Assembly (NCBI GenBank): GCA_009773615.1
Contig: WSYA01000017.1
Span: 1 to 37,230 of the forward strand
Direction of reading: 5' to 3'
From: Gallionellaceae bacterium
GTDB lineage: Bacteria > Pseudomonadota > Gammaproteobacteria > Burkholderiales > Gallionellaceae
Length of the DNA: 37,230 nucleotides
Every line of letters begins with the position of its first letter. Position 1 is the stretch's first letter. Under the pieces are notes generated by a model. The model was given only the letters and a program-made list of their open reading frames with translations. It did not search any database and was not told where the DNA came from. The translations under genes were made by a program, and so were the position numbers. Below, one piece after another: positions 15,451 to 21,909 of this stretch.

Positions 15451-16434
15451 TTAAACCGCCTTCAGTTCAACCAATGCTTCGGGGAATAGGCACATGCCCA
15501 GCGGATTGGCTTGTACTTCCAACTTCCAACCCTTGCCCATATCGCGCTCCTGCGCCTTGGCGTAATACGGCATGCCGATGGTGTTGACGGTTTCGTTGTA
15601 GTTCGCTGGCGAGTTGTACATCTGAAACACGCCGCGCCCGATCGGAAACACCCGTGCAGTGCCTGCTGCAATGAACGGCTGACCGGATACCGAGATTTCA
15701 TATTCCACAAACTCGATGCCGCCGTAGGTGAAGCCGCTGCGCATATCGCCACCCAAACGGTCTTGCGCTTCCTGATAGTGCGCGTAGGCCGCTTTAACGC
15801 TTTCGTGGCTGGTAAGTGCATCGAAAAATTCGGCATCGCAGAAAGAGCGGAAGCCGGTGACCATCACGCCAGCGAGCTTCTTCTCGGCGTGGCGCTTGGC
15901 ATCCAGACAATCTTTGCGCACATCGTGCGTAGCGGTTGAAAACGCAACATTGATCGACTTCTTTGCAACGGCGAATTCATCGTACAAGTCATAGAGCACC
16001 TTGCCGTCCGCGTCCAAAATCTTTCCGGTGATCGCACCGATACGCTGCCATTCGCGTGTCGCTTCGATGCTGTTTTTCATATCCTGCAACTTGTTGTTGA
16101 TGACCGTTGCCTGACTAGCGAGCACACCATCTTGCGCACCGAATGCCGCCAAGTTTTGCAGCTCGCTCGGCAGCAACGTACCGGACAATGGCAGGTGTGC
16201 GGTTTCCAGCACAATACGTTTACGCTTGCCGCCCTTGATATGCTGCCCTTCATCATTGCGCGAAGCATTCGGCACCAGCACCAGACGGCCTTCCTTCTCG
16301 TCGATAACGACAGTGGTTGTGGCGATGCCCTTTTCTTCAAAAATCCCCATCGCGCCTGCCTTGGTTGGCATGGCGGGCAGCTTGTTCACCGCAGCGGTGA
16401 GGGTTGATACTTCAAACAGATTAGCCAGATTCAT
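15451..16434 (-). CDS. Major capsid protein, lambda gpE-like family
   Basis: A 327-residue protein with FEVSTLTAAVNKLPAMPT at the start, and YGGIEFVEYEISVSGQPFI and ARVFPIGRGVFQMYNSPANY in the C-terminal half, all features of the capsid E family (lambda type), and not of Mu T. It sits directly after a decoration protein, the D-E arrangement of lambda, while the protease upstream is of the Mu I type. The head module therefore combines two lineages, a pattern also known in other Mu-like phages. AGAAGGAA lies about nine bases before the ATG. Confidence 0.88.
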   Translation of the reverse strand: MNLANLFEVSTLTAAVNKLPAMPTKAGAMGIFEEKGIATTTVVIDEKEGRLVLVPNASRNDEGQHIKGGKRKRIVLETAHLPLSGTLLPSELQNLAAFGAQDGVLASQATVINNKLQDMKNSIEATREWQRIGAITGKILDADGKVLYDLYDEFAVAKKSINVAFSTATHDVRKDCLDAKRHAEKKLAGVMVTGFRSFCDAEFFDALTSHESVKAAYAHYQEAQDRLGGDMRSGFTYGGIEFVEYEISVSGQPFIAAGTARVFPIGRGVFQMYNSPANYNETVNTIGMPYYAKAQERDMGKGWKLEVQANPLGMCLFPEALVELKAV

Positions 16435-16456
16435 GACTTGATTTCCTTCTCGTTAT

Positions 16457-17125
16457 TTAGAGGGCGACACGGGTGGCGATACCCCGCGCCTCCAGCACAT
16501 TGAGTGCGGCGGCCTGCTGGGCAGGTGTGATGCCTGCGGGCCAGATCAGCCCCGCCTCATCCACCACCGCACCGCGCACCAGCACCACGCCTTGAGCTTC
16601 TGCCAGCGTGGCATCCACCTCTTCGTAGCCGATGGCCGCCGCCACTTCGGCACCGCCGACGCCTGCCGGGTCGAGCTGCTGATACTTGCCCGACCCCTCG
16701 GCCACGGTGATCTCGAAGGTATCGCCCACCACGAAGTCGATAACGCCATCGGCAATGGTGAAATGCACCTGGTTGGCAAAGGCCGCACCGCCCACCGTGA
16801 CATCGCCTAGTACCGTACCGTTAGGCGCATACACACGGAACGTGCCCGCATTGGCTAATGCCGCAATGCACACCAACGTGTAGATGCCCGGCACCACGTG
16901 GTGCAAGATCGGGCTGGCCGCATCCAGCGTCAGCACACCGTTTCCGGTATTGCCCACCTTGGCCACCGCTGCCGCCGCACCGGCGATGATCTTTGCCAGC
17001 ACCATGCCGGGCAATACCTTGATACCGGCCAGCACCTTCACCAGCTTGCGGCTGATGGCCGGGTTAATTTCCGCCAATACCAGATCACTGATCGGCATGG
17101 CCAGCGTTGTGTTTCCTGAGCGCAT
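16457..17125 (-). CDS. Head decoration protein (lambda gpD-like) with an inserted beta domain
   Basis: A 222-residue protein. The outer parts (residues 1-70, and about 155-222 with GVVLVRGAVVDEAGLIWPAG) fit the head decoration family that binds the capsid surface. Between them a repeat-like beta domain (YTLVCIAALANAGTFRVYAPNGT to FVVGDTFEITVAEG) is inserted; it resembles small Ig-like modules often placed on phage capsids, which bind cell surfaces or carbohydrates. AGGAG stands seven bases before the ATG. Confidence 0.82.
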   Translation of the reverse strand: MRSGNTTLAMPISDLVLAEINPAISRKLVKVLAGIKVLPGMVLAKIIAGAAAAVAKVGNTGNGVLTLDAASPILHHVVPGIYTLVCIAALANAGTFRVYAPNGTVLGDVTVGGAAFANQVHFTIADGVIDFVVGDTFEITVAEGSGKYQQLDPAGVGGAEVAAAIGYEEVDATLAEAQGVVLVRGAVVDEAGLIWPAGITPAQQAAALNVLEARGIATRVAL

Positions 17126-17153
17126 AATTTCTCCTATCGTTCGTTACGGTTGA

Positions 17154-17558
17154 TTACTTGCCTGTGCGTGCTTCTGCGTCGGCCAGCAATGGGTTAACAC
17201 TCGGAACGCCACTAGCGGCACGGCTTTTAGTGGCGAACTCTCCGAACTCCACCACCTTGGGCTGGTCGGCAAGAAAACCTTTCACCACCTCAGCCAGCGG
17301 TTGCGCAGCGTCGCCTTCGCCGAATTCCACCTCTTTGCCGTTTGCACCGAGTGCGGAAACAGTATCGAGCAACGCGATCACCGCATCCTTGTGCTTGGGC
17401 TTCAAGATTTGCTTGCCGATCAGGCTTTCGGCGAATTCGACATTGCCGTTGTGGCGCGCCTCTTCGCGCTCATGTTTTTCGCGGGCGCTGCGCTCGGATA
17501 ACTGGCGTTTCAGCGAGGCGTTTTCCGCCTCAATACGGGCTTTTTCTTCAGGTGACAC
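17154..17558 (-). CDS. Scaffold protein from internal start (Mu Z-like)
   Basis: Inside the protease gene, in the same frame, AAAGGAG lies seven bases before GTG 17558, a much better ribosome site than the main start has. Initiation here gives a 134-residue protein that begins with the coiled coil MSPEEKARIEAENASLK and ends at the common C-terminus. Mu makes its scaffold Z from gene I in this way. The upstream part of the protein would supply the protease, while the abundant short form builds the prohead. Confidence 0.75.
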   Translation of the reverse strand: MSPEEKARIEAENASLKRQLSERSAREKHEREEARHNGNVEFAESLIGKQILKPKHKDAVIALLDTVSALGANGKEVEFGEGDAAQPLAEVVKGFLADQPKVVEFGEFATKSRAASGVPSVNPLLADAEARTGK

Positions 17559-18257
17559 GGTGCTCTCCTTTGTGGGTTGTTCTTTACGGGGTTGATTGCT
17601 AACTTGTTCGGAAAATGCCGTAGAGGTGGCAGCATCGTCCGCCTCGGGTTGCGCGGCTGACTCTTGCAGGTTGTTAACATCCCAGCTCGGCAAAGCGCGG
17701 TCGGCCTCTTCCTGCCCGAACTTGGCGATGAGAAAATCGCGCAGACTGCGAAACATGCCCGCAATGGTGCGGCCATCCCAATCGCCGAATTCGATAGATT
17801 CTTGAAAGCACACGCAGCCGTCGTCGGCACCTTCGGAAAAGGCGGGATCATCCAGCCCTTTAATTGCGGGCGGCATCGCACCCAAAAAGCCGACATGACG
17901 CAGATACCAAACACCCGGTACCGGATTATTTGGTGCATCGGGGCGATAAAACTTTGCCGACACTTTGCCCAGCTCGCGGCGGCCAACCTGTTCGGAGAAC
18001 TCCACCGCAACATCGCGCGGCACGGCAAACAAGCCGCGCGCATTGGCAACGAGCGCAGCGACCCAGCCCTTGGCCGGATCATCGGATTTGGGATGCCCAA
18101 CTACCAGCGGCGCTTCGTGCAGCTTGGGGTTATAGGCCGCCGCAGTTGCATCGACATCAGCCTGGCTAAACTCGATAGTCTCGCCCGCTGCCGTGACGTG
18201 ACTACCCGCCTTAAAGCAGTGGATTGGTTTTTTCGGGGTTTGTGTTTTCGTTTTCAT
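17154..18257 (-). CDS. Mu I-type prohead protease with internal scaffold
   Basis: A 367-residue protein. Residues 1-190 are the protease domain, with EAPLVVGHPKSDDPAKGW, FYRPDAPNNPVPGVWYLRHVGFLGAMPPAIKGL, typical of Mu I. Residues 215-300 are a charged coiled coil (EEKARIEAENASLKRQLSERS), the scaffold part. An in-frame start inside (GTG 17558) would make the scaffold alone, as I/Z in Mu. The open frame extends to 18284, but the promoter -10 lies at 18270-18265, so I choose ATG 18257; no ribosome site is present and the predicted start of transcription is at 18258, suggesting a leaderless message. It is the first gene of the left-arm head operon. Confidence 0.88.
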   Translation of the reverse strand: MKTKTQTPKKPIHCFKAGSHVTAAGETIEFSQADVDATAAAYNPKLHEAPLVVGHPKSDDPAKGWVAALVANARGLFAVPRDVAVEFSEQVGRRELGKVSAKFYRPDAPNNPVPGVWYLRHVGFLGAMPPAIKGLDDPAFSEGADDGCVCFQESIEFGDWDGRTIAGMFRSLRDFLIAKFGQEEADRALPSWDVNNLQESAAQPEADDAATSTAFSEQVSNQPRKEQPTKESTVSPEEKARIEAENASLKRQLSERSAREKHEREEARHNGNVEFAESLIGKQILKPKHKDAVIALLDTVSALGANGKEVEFGEGDAAQPLAEVVKGFLADQPKVVEFGEFATKSRAASGVPSVNPLLADAEARTGK

Positions 18258-18308
18258 GGAGGGCATGATGCCCCGCACGATCACGATGGTCTTTTAATCG
18301 GATTTAAA
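18258..18308 (-). promoter_or_regulatory. Late promoter of the protease/capsid operon
   Basis: On the minus strand TTTAAA-TCCG-ATTAAA (18308-18293), then 22 bases, then -10 CATCAT (18270-18265), followed by GCCCTCC and the ATG at 18257. The -10 lies in the dyad GGGCA-TCA-TGCCC, like the baseplate promoter. Transcription should start beside the AUG. Confidence 0.75.
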
Positions 18309-18381
18309 GAAGCACAAGGGATGCAAAAAACCAAAAATTGAACGTCCGGCGGAATCGCGGGCGGGAAGTGAAACCAGAAAG

Positions 18382-18521
18382 CCCCGGCAACGGGGTTAAA
18401 CAGATTTATAAACGCGCCAACACCTCAAAGGTGAGGGAATGGGCGCACCGGATGGACTCAGGCGGCCAAAACGCCGCGTTTCGCCTCAGTCACATTTTGC
18501 ACCATCTGGACGCTTCCAGAT
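18382..18521. other. Structured non-coding segment with four hairpins
   Basis: Four inverted repeats follow one another: 18382-18395 (CCCCG-GCAA-CGGGG), 18421-18433 (CACCT-CAA-AGGTG), 18455-18491 (10-base arms GACTCAGGCG/CGCCTCAGTC with one mismatch) and 18504-18521 (ATCTGGA/TCCAGAT with a 4-base loop). No credible gene lies here. On the minus strand the last hairpin is followed by CTTTCTGGTTT, a weak terminator-like tail. It could be a small RNA or a regulatory leader between the repressor and the protease operon; the strand is unknown. Confidence 0.4.
18395..18410 (-). promoter_or_regulatory. Orphan activator-like box
   Basis: TATAAA-TCTG-TTTAAC on the minus strand differs from the tail chaperone operon box at two positions. 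It lies about 100 bases upstream of the protease promoter box. At the expected distance there is only TTCACT, a poor -10, so it may be a decayed promoter or an extra binding site. Confidence 0.4.
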
Positions 18522-18543
18522 AGGAACGGAGCAAGGATCAATT

Positions 18544-18615
18544 TCACCGATGGTCTTTCGCTTTCGCATCGGTTGTCGAGTCATCCGCAAAAGTTGAACC
18601 GAGTGCTGAATTCAT
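18544..18615 (-). CDS. Candidate 23-residue microprotein downstream of the repressor
   Basis: ATG 18615 is preceded by AAGGAG with a 5-base spacer, a near-ideal ribosome site, and opens a 23-codon frame rich in Ser, Thr, Asp and Lys, with no hydrophobic segment. It follows the repressor by 67 bases on the same strand and lies just before the structured segment. The strong ribosome site is the main argument. No family is recognisable; it could also be a leader peptide. Confidence 0.35.
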   Translation of the reverse strand: MNSALGSTFADDSTTDAKAKDHR

Positions 18616-18682
18616 CTCTTTTCTCCTTCCTTGAGAATTGAAAAAATGCCCACATCGCCTTAAGCCTGTTTTTTTTGGGCTC

Positions 18683-19477
18683 TCACTTTTTGGTACTTCT
18701 GCGACCAGCTACATAGCGATAAACTTTATCAAGCTGGTCATTACTCAATTCAGTTAGGCTGGTTGCCTTAAAGTTTTTAATCATATATTGGCTCACTACT
18801 GCCGCATCTTCTGGCGATTTTGAATTGATTTTGATATAGGCATAGTGCCGCTTTCGCCACGTATCACCATCTTTAACCGGTGCTGTTGCCATCGAGTGCA
18901 GTCGCCCCATCCACTGGTTAAGGTATTTCTGTGCCTTCTCAAAATCCGCACTTGCAATCAACGCATATTGACTGACCTTGCAGTGCGCATTCAGCGCGCC
19001 CCACACCGCCTGATACGACTTGGGTTTTTGTTTGAGCTTTTGCTCGGCATCTACCACATCTTTGACCAGACCTTGCAGCGCCACTTTCTGTTCATCGCTG
19101 ATATGCGTTTCACCCGGCACGGTTTTAACGGTTGTGCGCGTCACATGCCTTTGCGTATTTACCACGCTGATATTGGCCCCGCTGTGAGCAATACCAACGC
19201 CTGATACCCCGCCGTTAATCACCTGTAGCGGCGCGGCCCCGACAGCCTGCTCAACCTTTGCCAAATTGGTCGAGCGCATACCGCACAAGATGTATTGCAC
19301 ATCAACCCCCAGCGTCACGGCGCGCGCTAAAAATTCCGCACCGATTTCACGTTGTCCCGTTTCATAAAGGCGCAATCCTTCACGAGAAATGTCGAGCTTG
19401 CGCGCGAAATCCGCTTGGCTAAATCCGATTTTGGCGCGCTCCTCAGTTAGACGTAATGCAATTTTTTCTCTATCCAT
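18683..19477 (-). CDS. Lysogenic repressor: XRE helix-turn-helix with ORF6C-like C-terminus
   Basis: A 264-residue protein. Residues 1-65 form an XRE/Cro-C1 helix-turn-helix (IGFSQADFARKLDISREGLRLYETGQR). After a linker, residues 130-255 (ISDEQKVALQGLVKD, KSYQAVWGALNAHCKVSQYALI) resemble the ORF6C domain usually found in Bro-type antirepressors. No LexA-type Ser/Lys peptidase is seen, so direct RecA-driven cleavage is unlikely. I choose ATG 19477, with AAGGGG seven bases upstream; the longer start at 19513 would lie inside the operator palindrome. It is divergent from the early operon and should repress it through the palindrome at 19494-19513. Confidence 0.85.
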   Translation of the reverse strand: MDREKIALRLTEERAKIGFSQADFARKLDISREGLRLYETGQREIGAEFLARAVTLGVDVQYILCGMRSTNLAKVEQAVGAAPLQVINGGVSGVGIAHSGANISVVNTQRHVTRTTVKTVPGETHISDEQKVALQGLVKDVVDAEQKLKQKPKSYQAVWGALNAHCKVSQYALIASADFEKAQKYLNQWMGRLHSMATAPVKDGDTWRKRHYAYIKINSKSPEDAAVVSQYMIKNFKATSLTELSNDQLDKVYRYVAGRRSTKK

Positions 19478-19488
19478 AAAAAAACCCC

Positions 19489-19518
19489 TTGACATGCCAA
19501 CAATTGTTGGCATACATT
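19489..19518 (+). promoter_or_regulatory. Early promoter
   Basis: TTGACA (19489-19494), an 18-base spacer and TACATT (19513-19518; ATACAT at 17 is also possible) point toward the ner-like gene. The spacer is almost filled by the operator palindrome, so bound repressor would block RNA polymerase directly. Confidence 0.7.
19494..19513. promoter_or_regulatory. Perfect 20-base operator palindrome
   Basis: ATGCCAACAA followed by its exact reverse complement. It lies between the -35 and -10 of the early promoter and 17 bases upstream of the repressor start codon. Its place suggests the main repressor (and possibly Ner) operator, with autoregulation of the repressor. Confidence 0.8.
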
Positions 19519-19570
19519 AGCAACATAAACCCACTTTTGAAGAATATAACCCAACACAAGGCCGGACACC

Positions 19571-19786
19571 ATGAAACAACCCGATTGCAACCTAAAGAAG
19601 ATTCAGGCCGCCATGCTTGCCGAGGGGGTCAACCTTCGCGCTTGGTGTCGCGAACGCAACCTCAACTACTGGATCGTGCGCGATGTGTTGCGCGGCAGAC
19701 TAAAGGGTCGGCGTGGGCAGGCACATAAAGCCGCCGTCCTGCTCGGCATAAAGCAACCCGCTACTACAACCACCTTCATTTCATAA
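19571..19786 (+). CDS. Ner-like DNA-binding protein (BcepMu gp16 family)
   Basis: A 71-residue protein with the pattern GVNLRAWCRERNLNYWIVRDVL followed by GRLKGRRGQAHKAAVLLGIK, which matches small phage proteins of the BcepMu gp16 family (a helix-turn-helix followed by a G(R)GQ.H..A..LG.K motif). It is the first gene of the early operon, at the place of ner in Mu, where it would turn down the repressor and early promoters. The only ribosome site is a weak AAGG ten bases upstream. Confidence 0.8.
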   Translation: MKQPDCNLKKIQAAMLAEGVNLRAWCRERNLNYWIVRDVLRGRLKGRRGQAHKAAVLLGIKQPATTTTFIS

Positions 19787-19798
19787 CCGGAGCTATCC

Positions 19799-20464
19799 AT
19801 GCTAACTACCAAATTTCACGACACACCCGTCAACATCATCAGCCACAACGGAAAGATGTGGCTCACCGCCGAAGAGGTTGGACATTGCCTCGGCTATAAC
19901 GAAGCCAATGCCCGGCAAGGCATCAACAATCTCTACAACCGCCACGCCGATGAATTTACCGAGGCGGATACCTGCGTCATCAATTTGATGACGCAGGGTC
20001 AGATGCGCGAAATGCGTGTCTTCTCAGCCACCGGCTGCAACCTGCTGGCTTTCTTCAGCAATACCACCCGTGCCAAAGAGTTCCGCGCTTGGGCAAAGCA
20101 GGTGTTGGCCTCCGCACCTACTCCCTTACCCGCTCACCTACCGCAAGGCCGCAATGGCCGCGTCGCCATTACCCGCACCGTCGAGTTTCATGTGCTCACC
20201 CTGTTTGTTCAGGGGCTGTCGCAAAAAGAGATTGCCCGGAAGCTCGGCATCAGTCCCAGCACATCATGCCAGTTGCTGCACGCCCGCTATCGGTTCACGC
20301 CTGATGCTGGAAAAGACCTCACCACACCTGCGCTGCTTCAGGCTGTAGTTGCTCGCCACATCAGCGAGGATCGGGCACGCCTGACCAAGAAGTATTGTGC
20401 CAGTGCCGCCAATCAACAGCTTGAACATTACTTGGACGGCGCCGGGCAAGGGCTGCTTCGCTAA
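19799..20464 (+). CDS. Bro-N domain protein with C-terminal helix-turn-helix (candidate antirepressor)
   Basis: A 221-residue protein. Residues 5-105 form a Bro-N domain (VNIISHNGKMWLTAEEVGHCLGYNEA, FSATGCNLLAFFSNTTRAKEFRAWAKQVL), common in phage antirepressors. Residues 128-160 hold a resolvase/LuxR-like helix-turn-helix (FVQGLSQKEIARKLGISPST). GGAG lies seven bases before the ATG. It follows the ner-like gene in the early operon. Its partner may be the repressor, whose C-terminus resembles ORF6C, a domain that normally accompanies Bro-N. Confidence 0.8.
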   Translation: MLTTKFHDTPVNIISHNGKMWLTAEEVGHCLGYNEANARQGINNLYNRHADEFTEADTCVINLMTQGQMREMRVFSATGCNLLAFFSNTTRAKEFRAWAKQVLASAPTPLPAHLPQGRNGRVAITRTVEFHVLTLFVQGLSQKEIARKLGISPSTSCQLLHARYRFTPDAGKDLTTPALLQAVVARHISEDRARLTKKYCASAANQQLEHYLDGAGQGLLR

Positions 20465-20484
20465 TCACACAAACGGAACCATTC

Positions 20485-20682
20485 ATGAACATGAGCGATG
20501 ACATCAACCGCATCAGCTACGCGCTGAGCAAACAAGTGCCAGATATGGCACATGGATTCACGATTCATACCAGCTATGGCGACATTCAGATCGCGGCTAC
20601 CGATGCGCTGGAGCTTGCCGCGCTCGCCGACAAGCTGCTGACAAAACAGTATCTCGCTGCTTTGCAGGGAGCTAAAAAATGA
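20485..20682 (+). CDS. Small early protein of unknown function
   Basis: A 65-residue protein, mostly helical, with FTIHTSYGDIQIAATDALELAALADKLL, which looks like a small alpha/beta domain followed by a helix. No family recognised. Its stop overlaps the next start (ATGA), so it is translated together with the winged-helix protein. Confidence 0.6.
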   Translation: MNMSDDINRISYALSKQVPDMAHGFTIHTSYGDIQIAATDALELAALADKLLTKQYLAALQGAKK

Positions 20683-20990
20683 CCCGCAAAACCGACTACA
20701 CCAATAGCAGCCAGCAACGCATTCTCAAGGTGGTGCTCTCCATGTTTGGCCATGAGATCGACGGCCTCGCTCCCGGCCAGCTCGCCAAGCTGGCAGGCAT
20801 TAAGCCCGGAGAGGCTACACGCGATTTGGACAACCTAATGCAAGCCGGGTGGGTAGAGCCTGTGACACAAGGCAATGCTTACCGTCTAACACCGATGATC
20901 GGGCAAAAGGCCATGTCCATCTTGCATACGATTGATCGCGCTGCCAAGCGCGTGGAAGAAACCCGCAACCGATATACCCGCAGCAATTAA
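20679..20990 (+). CDS. Winged-helix regulator of the early region
   Basis: A 103-residue protein with a winged helix-turn-helix: SSQQRILKVVLSMFGHEIDGLAPGQLAKLAGIKPGEATRDLDNLMQAGWVEPVTQGNAYRLTP, like the N-terminal domains of IclR/MarR-type proteins, then a short basic C-terminal helix. It has no effector domain. It may tune early transcription or act with the transposase. The target is unknown. Confidence 0.7.
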   Translation: MTRKTDYTNSSQQRILKVVLSMFGHEIDGLAPGQLAKLAGIKPGEATRDLDNLMQAGWVEPVTQGNAYRLTPMIGQKAMSILHTIDRAAKRVEETRNRYTRSN

Positions 20991-21002
20991 TCAGGAGGAA
21001 AT

Positions 21003-21899
21003 ATGGCACGTAAGGCAGAAAAACCCGTAGTTGTAGAAGAGCCAGCGATTAACCACGATGCAATCCAAGAGGATATGAAAAAGGTAAACGAGTTGGCCGT
21101 GATGAATGCCGAGACTTTGGAAAAGGCCGGTGACTTGGCTACCAGCATCGGATATGAAGGTGCGCTAACTGTCGGTGCGCTGGAAGATGAGATTCGCTTT
21201 TACCAGCGTCAAACTGCCGAAGCCTGCTTTGAGCTGGGTAAGCGGTTGCTGGTACTCAAGGAGCTTACGCCACACGGGGAGTTTAAAACGAGGCTTGAGC
21301 TTCTAGGGATTGAGTACCGATCTGCTGCTCGTTTTATGGCGGTATCAAAGAAATTCGCAAATGTGACAACGTCGCCACTTTTGAAAGTGGTGGAAACTCA
21401 ATCGAAACTGCTTGAGCTTCTGGTGCTGGACGATGAAGAGGTCGAGGCGCTGGGTGGAGGGGAGACCGTGCGCGGCATCGGTCTGGACGACATTGAGACC
21501 ATGTCGGTGCGCGAACTCAAGGCCAAGCTACGCGAAGCCAAGGCCGATGCCGAAGCCACCGACCGCGTCTTGTCCGACAACCAGAAAACCATCACCAAGC
21601 TGCAAAAGGCAGTCAGCAAGAAGATCGATCCCAACGATATGTGGTCGGAGGCCATGCGCCTGCTATCAGCGCAGACGGTGGCGCACAAGACCAGCATCGT
21701 GGAATACACCACCGCGCTGGATGTGATACGCGAGCGAGTGATGGAACAAGAGGCAGAGCCGGGCCACGAAGCCGCGCTGGAGGCTGCACGCTCTGCCATC
21801 GGAAAAGAACTATGGGATGCCATCACGCGCTCGGAAGAGCAGATCGTGGCGGTGCGCCTGAAGTTCGAGAAGACGCTCGGTGCGCTGATCGGGGCTTGA
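21003..21899 (+). CDS. DUF3102-like coiled-coil protein
   Basis: A 298-residue protein. Residues 60-125 (EIRFYQRQTAEACFELGKRL.VLKEL..HGEFKTRLE..GIEYRSAARFMAVSKKF) fit DUF3102, found in plasmid and phage proteins. Residues 165-215 form a coiled coil (ELKAKLREAKADAEATDRVL). The C-terminus is helical. An optimal AGGAGG lies eight bases before the ATG. It ends ten bases before the transposase start, so it is closely coupled to A and B and may act in replication; its function is unknown. Confidence 0.75.
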   Translation: MARKAEKPVVVEEPAINHDAIQEDMKKVNELAVMNAETLEKAGDLATSIGYEGALTVGALEDEIRFYQRQTAEACFELGKRLLVLKELTPHGEFKTRLELLGIEYRSAARFMAVSKKFANVTTSPLLKVVETQSKLLELLVLDDEEVEALGGGETVRGIGLDDIETMSVRELKAKLREAKADAEATDRVLSDNQKTITKLQKAVSKKIDPNDMWSEAMRLLSAQTVAHKTSIVEYTTALDVIRERVMEQEAEPGHEAALEAARSAIGKELWDAITRSEEQIVAVRLKFEKTLGALIGA

Positions 21900-21909
21900 G
21901 GTGAACGAC

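Noticed and set aside
18338-18523. Plus-strand frame of 61 codons in the gap before the repressor
   Set aside because: No ATG-type start with ribosome site and it covers the hairpin segment; basic composition looks random.
18700-18740. GATAAACTTTATC near the end of the repressor as a relic transposase site
   Set aside because: It lies in the coding frame, is palindromic and lacks the paired site 22 bases away.
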